Shown here: piece after piece, positions 60,313-64,000 of the stretch
Numbering within the stretch: the stretch's first letter is position 1
Layout: each line of letters opens with the position of its first letter
Assembly: GCF_007748095.1 (NCBI RefSeq)
Contig: NZ_CP036287.1
Coordinates: 5,890,001 to 5,954,000, forward strand
Length of the DNA: 64,000 nt
Source: Engelhardtia mirabilis
GTDB lineage: Bacteria > Planctomycetota > UBA1135 > GCA-002686595
Direction of reading: 5' to 3'
Notes under the pieces: model-generated
The model's database searches: none
The model's input: the letters and a program-made list of their open reading frames with translations, nothing else
Told to the model about the DNA's origin: nothing
Made by a program: the position numbers and the translations under genes

Positions 60313-61866
60313 ATGCCCCTCGCCCTCGCCGCCCTGGCCTGGCTTGCACCCACTGCCGCGGCCCAGGACCTGGAGCTCGACGCCCTGCGCGCACGCTGGC
60401 GCGCCGAGATCGAGTGGCTCGATCCCGACGGCACGGACCAACTGCTGGTCGGCGGCCTGCACTACGACCTGCTCGACCCCTTCCAGCAGGTGCCCGGCAT
60501 GTACGTCGGCATGGGCGGCTTCAGCGCCCTGGCCGGGGATCGCGGCGGCTTCCTGGTAGCCGGCGCGACGGTCGGCTGGCGCGCCGCCCTCGACCGCGAC
60601 TGGACCCTCGACCTGGGGCAGTTCATCGGCGGTGGCGGAGGCGGACCCGGCGGACGCGAGCGCGACGGCGGCCTCTACCTGCGGCCGCACATCGCCTTCG
60701 AGCGGCGTTTCGGCCCCACCAGCCTGCGCCTCGAGGTCAGCCACGTCTCCATGCCGGACGGCGGCATCGACAGCACCCAGGTCGCCCTCGGCTTCCAAGG
60801 CTTCGACGAGCTGATCACAGCCGGCTACTCGATCGAGGACCTGGGCATGTTGCCCGCCAACGCCTTCGCCGCCGGGCGCATGCCCCTGGGCGGCTCCATC
60901 CGCCACATCAGTCCCTCGAGCCGCTCGCGTCGCCTCGACGGTTCGCCCCTGCGGCGGCGCATCCTGCTCTCGAGCCTGGCCGTGGAGCGCGGACTGGGTG
61001 AGCGCTGGTACGTGCCCATGGAGCTGTCGGGCGCCTTCGCGGGCGACGTCGCGGGCTACGCCCACTTCCTGACCGGCCTCGGCTACCGCAGCCCCCTGTT
61101 CGAGAACCTCGTCGACTGGCGCACCCAGGCCACCCTCGGTGGCGGTGGCGGCGGCGGCGTGGACACCGGCGGGGGCCTGCTCGCCAGCGCGCGGACGGGG
61201 CTCGAAGCCAGGGTCGGCAACGACTGGCGCGTGCACCTGATGGGCGGCTACCTGACTGCGGTCGACGGACACTTCGGCGGGCCGACGATCTCCTTGGGAG
61301 CCAGTTGGTCCCCGGTGCCCGTGGAGCTGCGCTCGAACTTCGACCGCTCGCGCCTGGCCGAGGAGGGCGTTTGGGCGGAGGACCTGCGCCTGGACCCCTG
61401 GACGGTGCAGGTGATGGCCAAGTACTACGACCTGCGCTCGTCGTCGACCCTGGCGAACGGCGATAAGGTCAAGGACCGCACCATCAGCCTGATGGGCGTC
61501 GGCACCGAGAAGAACATCGCCGAGAACGTGGACCTGTCCCTGCGCGCCTTCAGTGCCTACGAGGGCGACGTCGGCGGCTACCAGGAGGGCCAGCTCGGCC
61601 TGCGCTACACGATCCCGCTCAAGCAGCCGATCGAGGCCGGCGACTTCTACGTCCAGTACCACGCCGGCGCGGCGGGCGGCGGCGACCTCGATGTCGGCTC
61701 GGGCTTCATCCACGCCATCGCCATGGGGTGGCGCTGGAACCCGATCCGCGCCTTGCGGATCGGCGTCGAGGTGGGCCGGGTGGATTCGAAGCAGGGCAGC
61801 TTCGCGGCCGACAGCTTCGCGGTGACCTTGAGCTGGGGCGTGACGCGCCCGCTGCGGCCGAACTGA
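60313..61866 (+). CDS. Outer-membrane beta-barrel protein
   Basis: The 517-residue product has a signal peptide (to about residue 18, LAPTAAAQ) and alternating amphipathic strands throughout, with aromatic residues and turns such as MYVGMGGFSALAGDRGG, and a final strand ending SFAVTLSWGVTRPLRPN. Two poly-glycine loops (GGGGGGPGG and GGGGGGGVDTGGG) are notable. No enzyme signature was recognised. It is probably a porin-like or assembly protein of unknown substrate. It lies divergent to the OpuC ATPase, with about 290 bases between. Confidence 0.75.
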   Translation: MPLALAALAWLAPTAAAQDLELDALRARWRAEIEWLDPDGTDQLLVGGLHYDLLDPFQQVPGMYVGMGGFSALAGDRGGFLVAGATVGWRAALDRDWTLDLGQFIGGGGGGPGGRERDGGLYLRPHIAFERRFGPTSLRLEVSHVSMPDGGIDSTQVALGFQGFDELITAGYSIEDLGMLPANAFAAGRMPLGGSIRHISPSSRSRRLDGSPLRRRILLSSLAVERGLGERWYVPMELSGAFAGDVAGYAHFLTGLGYRSPLFENLVDWRTQATLGGGGGGGVDTGGGLLASARTGLEARVGNDWRVHLMGGYLTAVDGHFGGPTISLGASWSPVPVELRSNFDRSRLAEEGVWAEDLRLDPWTVQVMAKYYDLRSSSTLANGDKVKDRTISLMGVGTEKNIAENVDLSLRAFSAYEGDVGGYQEGQLGLRYTIPLKQPIEAGDFYVQYHAGAAGGGDLDVGSGFIHAIAMGWRWNPIRALRIGVEVGRVDSKQGSFAADSFAVTLSWGVTRPLRPN

Positions 61867-61900
61867 GCAGGCCGAGCCGAATCCGCCGCGCCGAACGGGA

Positions 61901-61934
61901 ACGACCCCGACCGGCGGCTGCCGATCGGGGTCGT
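61901..61934. terminator. Bidirectional hairpin between the barrel and cupredoxin genes
   Basis: ACGACCCCGA pairs perfectly with TCGGGGTCGT around a 14-base loop, between convergent stops. Confidence 0.6.
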
Positions 61935-61972
61935 GAGGAGAGCTCGCTTCGATCGGCGCGAGCCGCCGCGGC

Positions 61973-62773
61973 TCAGCCGAAGACCAGCTCGAGGCCGCTG
62001 GTCAGGCCGATGCCGTCGGGCTTGGTGACGTCGATCAGCGCGCCCTGGGCGAACACCGATTGACCGACCAGGCCCGCATCGTTGGGCACCTGCAGCGAGA
62101 AGTTGACTGTGCCGCCGGCGGGCCAGGTCTTGGGCCCGACCTGGGCCACGGGGTTCGGCGGCAGGGCGCTGACCAGCAGCTCACCCGGAGCACCCGAGGC
62201 CAGGCCGAAGCCGGGCAGCAGGGTCCCGCCGGGGAAGGCCAGGTCGGGCGCCGTCGAGAAGAAGATCAGACCGACACCCGGACCGGCCGCGCCGTCGACG
62301 GTGTTCTCGAGCGTCAGGGTCAGGGAGCCACCGATCGCCGCGCCACCCGAGCTGACCCGCAGGCTGTTGACCGGGTTGATGGCGGTCCCGAAGGGCAGCA
62401 CTTGACCGGCGGGCGCATTGACCGTGATCGTCCCGACCATGTTCGGCAGGTGCACCGGGCAGAAGTAGTCGTAGAGGTTGCCGGGCTTGGGGTTGGCCGC
62501 GAGGAAAGCCGCGTCGAAGGTCACTTCGAAGGGCGCAGTCGGGCCCGTGACCACCGGGCCGGAGTCGAAGATGCCGTCGGAGATCCCCGCGAGGCCGCTG
62601 GAGATCTTGTGCGGCCCGATCTGCCAGACCCAGCGCACCGTGTCGCCGGCTTCGATGGTGATGTTCTTGGGGCTGAAGCTGGCCGAGTTCAGGTTGACCT
62701 GGTGGGTCGTCTGAGCGAGCCCGGGGGCAGCCAGCAGGGCCAGGACGGAGAGGGAGCGGATCGCGAGTCGCAT
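61973..62773 (-). CDS. Secreted cupredoxin-domain protein, copy 1
   Basis: The 266-residue protein has a signal peptide (ending APGLAQ) and a plastocyanin-like domain (about 22-120) with candidate copper ligands: His in IGPHKISSG, Cys and His in YFCPVHLP, and Met in NMVG. The C-terminal beta domain ends with the shared motif QGALIDVTKPDGIGLTSGLELVFG. A small blue-copper electron carrier is likely. It has a paralogue directly upstream at 63095-63910. Confidence 0.82.
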   Translation of the reverse strand: MRLAIRSLSVLALLAAPGLAQTTHQVNLNSASFSPKNITIEAGDTVRWVWQIGPHKISSGLAGISDGIFDSGPVVTGPTAPFEVTFDAAFLAANPKPGNLYDYFCPVHLPNMVGTITVNAPAGQVLPFGTAINPVNSLRVSSGGAAIGGSLTLTLENTVDGAAGPGVGLIFFSTAPDLAFPGGTLLPGFGLASGAPGELLVSALPPNPVAQVGPKTWPAGGTVNFSLQVPNDAGLVGQSVFAQGALIDVTKPDGIGLTSGLELVFG

Positions 62774-62846
62774 GGGGCTCGATGGGTGTACGGGACGCGG
62801 GAGAGCCGCGGGATGGCCGCGCAATAGCCGCGGAAGGGATGGGGAT

Positions 62847-62876
62847 GAGCTGCGCGGGGGCCGACCCGCGCAGCTC
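62847..62876 (-). terminator. 12-bp perfect hairpin after cupredoxin copy 2
   Basis: GAGCTGCGCGGG pairs perfectly with CCCGCGCAGCTC around a GGCCGA loop, in the gap between the two cupredoxin genes. Confidence 0.55.
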
Positions 62877-63094
62877 TTCCTCGAAGCCTACCCCAACCGC
62901 GGGAGCCCCCTGTCGGGAGCTGATGCGAGTGGCGGCAGGCTCGGAGGACCGCCGGACGGGAGTCCCGCGGGGATGTCGTCTAGTTCACCTATCCCGGGGA
63001 CGTCCAGCCGCATTCCGCCGGCAACACGTTCCCGTCACGTTGGACGGGACCGCGGACGCAAGCCCGGGTGAGGTCGCTCGTCAGCCCGAGCCGT

Positions 63095-63910
63095 TCAGCC
63101 GATGACCAGTTCGATGCCGTTGGTCAGGCCGATGCCGTCGGCCGTCGTCGTGTCGATCAGGGCGCCCTGGCAGTAGACCTTGACCCCGATCAGGGCGGGG
63201 TCGCCGGGGATCGGCAGGGACAGGGTCACCGTGCCCCCCTCGGCCCACAGGCCGGGTCCGAGGACCAGGAACGGATCGGGAGCCGCCAGGGAGACGACGA
63301 TCTGACCGACCGGGCTGGGCGCGAGGCCGAAGCCGGGCAGGTTCGTACCACCGGGGAAGTTGACGTCGGGCGCGGTGGCCAGGAAGGCGATGCCGAGGCC
63401 GGGGCCAGCCAGGGCATCGACCGGGTTCGACAGCGAGAGCGTCAGGGTGTTGCCGATGGTCGCGTTGCCACCGTCCGCCACGAGGCTGCCGGTCGGGTTC
63501 AGGCCGTAGCCGTAGGAGCCGATGCTGCCGTCGCCGGTCTCGACCCGCACGCGCCCGACCATGCCGGGCAGGTGCACGATGCAGTAGTACGTGTAGACGT
63601 TGCCGGCGACCGGATTGGCGTCCAGGAAGGCCTGGTCGAAGGTCACCTCGAACATCGACGGCGGCGCAACCGGAGAGCCCGAGCTGAAGATCCCGTCGGG
63701 GATGCCGGTCATGCCGGCGTTGGTGCCGCTGACCACGTTGTGGAAGTTGGTGACCCACTCCCAGCGAACCGTGTCGCCGACCTGGATCGTCAGATCGTCG
63801 GGCAGGAAGACGTTGGAGTAGAGGTTGACGACGTGGGTCGTCTGTGCGGTCGCGGCGCTGGCGAGCCCGGCGACGGCGACGAGCGGGCCCAGGAATCGGC
63901 GAAGGTTCAT
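63095..63910 (-). CDS. Secreted cupredoxin-domain protein, copy 2
   Basis: The 271-residue protein is a paralogue of the gene to its left: a signal peptide (ending AATAQ), a plastocyanin-like fold (about 22-125) with FHNVVSG, YYCIVHLPGMVG as ligand loops, and a C-terminal domain ending QGALIDTTTADGIGLTNGIELVIG. The ATG at 63910 was chosen over the longer frame. Residues beyond 63910 to the window end look non-coding. Both copies are separate transcription units, with a hairpin between. Confidence 0.82.
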   Translation of the reverse strand: MNLRRFLGPLVAVAGLASAATAQTTHVVNLYSNVFLPDDLTIQVGDTVRWEWVTNFHNVVSGTNAGMTGIPDGIFSSGSPVAPPSMFEVTFDQAFLDANPVAGNVYTYYCIVHLPGMVGRVRVETGDGSIGSYGYGLNPTGSLVADGGNATIGNTLTLSLSNPVDALAGPGLGIAFLATAPDVNFPGGTNLPGFGLAPSPVGQIVVSLAAPDPFLVLGPGLWAEGGTVTLSLPIPGDPALIGVKVYCQGALIDTTTADGIGLTNGIELVIG

Positions 63911-64000
63911 CGTGGCGTAGGGAGAGTCGGGAGCGTGACTGTGCGCCTCGGGCGGGTCCGGGCAGCCCCGTCGAAGATATCCCGCCACGCGCTCCGCGGG

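Noticed and set aside
60313..61866. Lipid A deacylase (PagL) assignment from the segment VSHVSMPDGG
   Set aside because: The resemblance is slight and the length and barrel layout do not match; left as an unassigned barrel.
1..64000. tRNA, rRNA, CRISPR arrays or integrases
   Set aside because: None was seen by eye. The short tandem repeats listed have no spacer structure.

Overview
The window is very GC-rich, densely coded bacterial DNA with no rRNA, tRNA or CRISPR. Its gene content points to a free-living planctomycete, probably of the lineage whose secreted proteins carry FG-GAP/VCBS repeats and a shared C-terminal beta module. The evidence is a very large Ser/Thr kinase with a WD40 propeller, many signal-peptide proteins with dockerin, HYR, cupredoxin and di-heme domains, GTG/TTG starts, a sigma-54 activator and a GC-rich group II intron. 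The phylum is an inference.

Layout. 1-3.3 kb: three secreted cohesin/dockerin-like proteins, the first cut by the window edge. 3.3-10.2 kb: a signalling block with a bacteriophytochrome-like histidine kinase and its response regulator on the minus strand, then a response regulator and a receiver-histidine kinase on the plus strand, then an NtrC-type sigma-54 activator. 10.3-15.5 kb: an envelope-stress island with a lipoprotein, DUF1328 protein, AI-2E permease family protein, two YqjD/DUF883-like anchors, a YqjE-like holin-fold protein, CsbD and a PRC-barrel protein. Four sequences in this block match the sigma-54 GG-N10-GC promoter pattern and lie upstream of these genes and of the plus-strand phosphorelay. 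The most interesting hypothesis here is that the phosphorelay, possibly with light input, drives a local sigma-54 stress regulon.

15.6-26.9 kb: mostly housekeeping and accessory enzymes. They include a membrane spermidine-synthase-like protein, an FKBP lipoprotein, an Smr protein, a tyrosine phosphatase fused to a cytochrome c'-like domain, a homocysteine methyltransferase-like protein, a SHOCT protein, a methyltransferase with a patatin, a thioredoxin with a metallopeptidase, and a GNAT. 27-38.3 kb: the giant kinase, then an ABC exporter (membrane fusion protein, ATPase, two FtsX/MacB-like permeases) split by an oppositely oriented secreted beta-propeller gene. 38.3-42.8 kb: MOSC, SGNH hydrolase, M14 murein-peptidase-like lipoprotein and a WD40 protein. 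42.9-44.7 kb: a complete group II intron inserted just behind the terminator of a di-heme/dockerin protein. 44.7-53.8 kb: secreted VCBS/FG-GAP proteins and a TPR lipoprotein with an ASPIC/UnbV lipoprotein.

54-55.3 kb: a short stretch of different composition with a nucleoside-deoxyribosyltransferase-like, possibly defence-related gene. 55.7-57 kb: a BLUF blue-light sensor gene next to an EAL phosphodiesterase gene. 57-60 kb: peroxiredoxin and a glycine-betaine/choline-type OpuC transporter. 60.3-64 kb: an outer-membrane beta-barrel protein and two paralogous secreted cupredoxins. Many transcription units end in long GC hairpins without a U tract. Start sites were chosen from coupling, ribosome-binding sites and signal peptides, so those of GTG/TTG genes are less certain.
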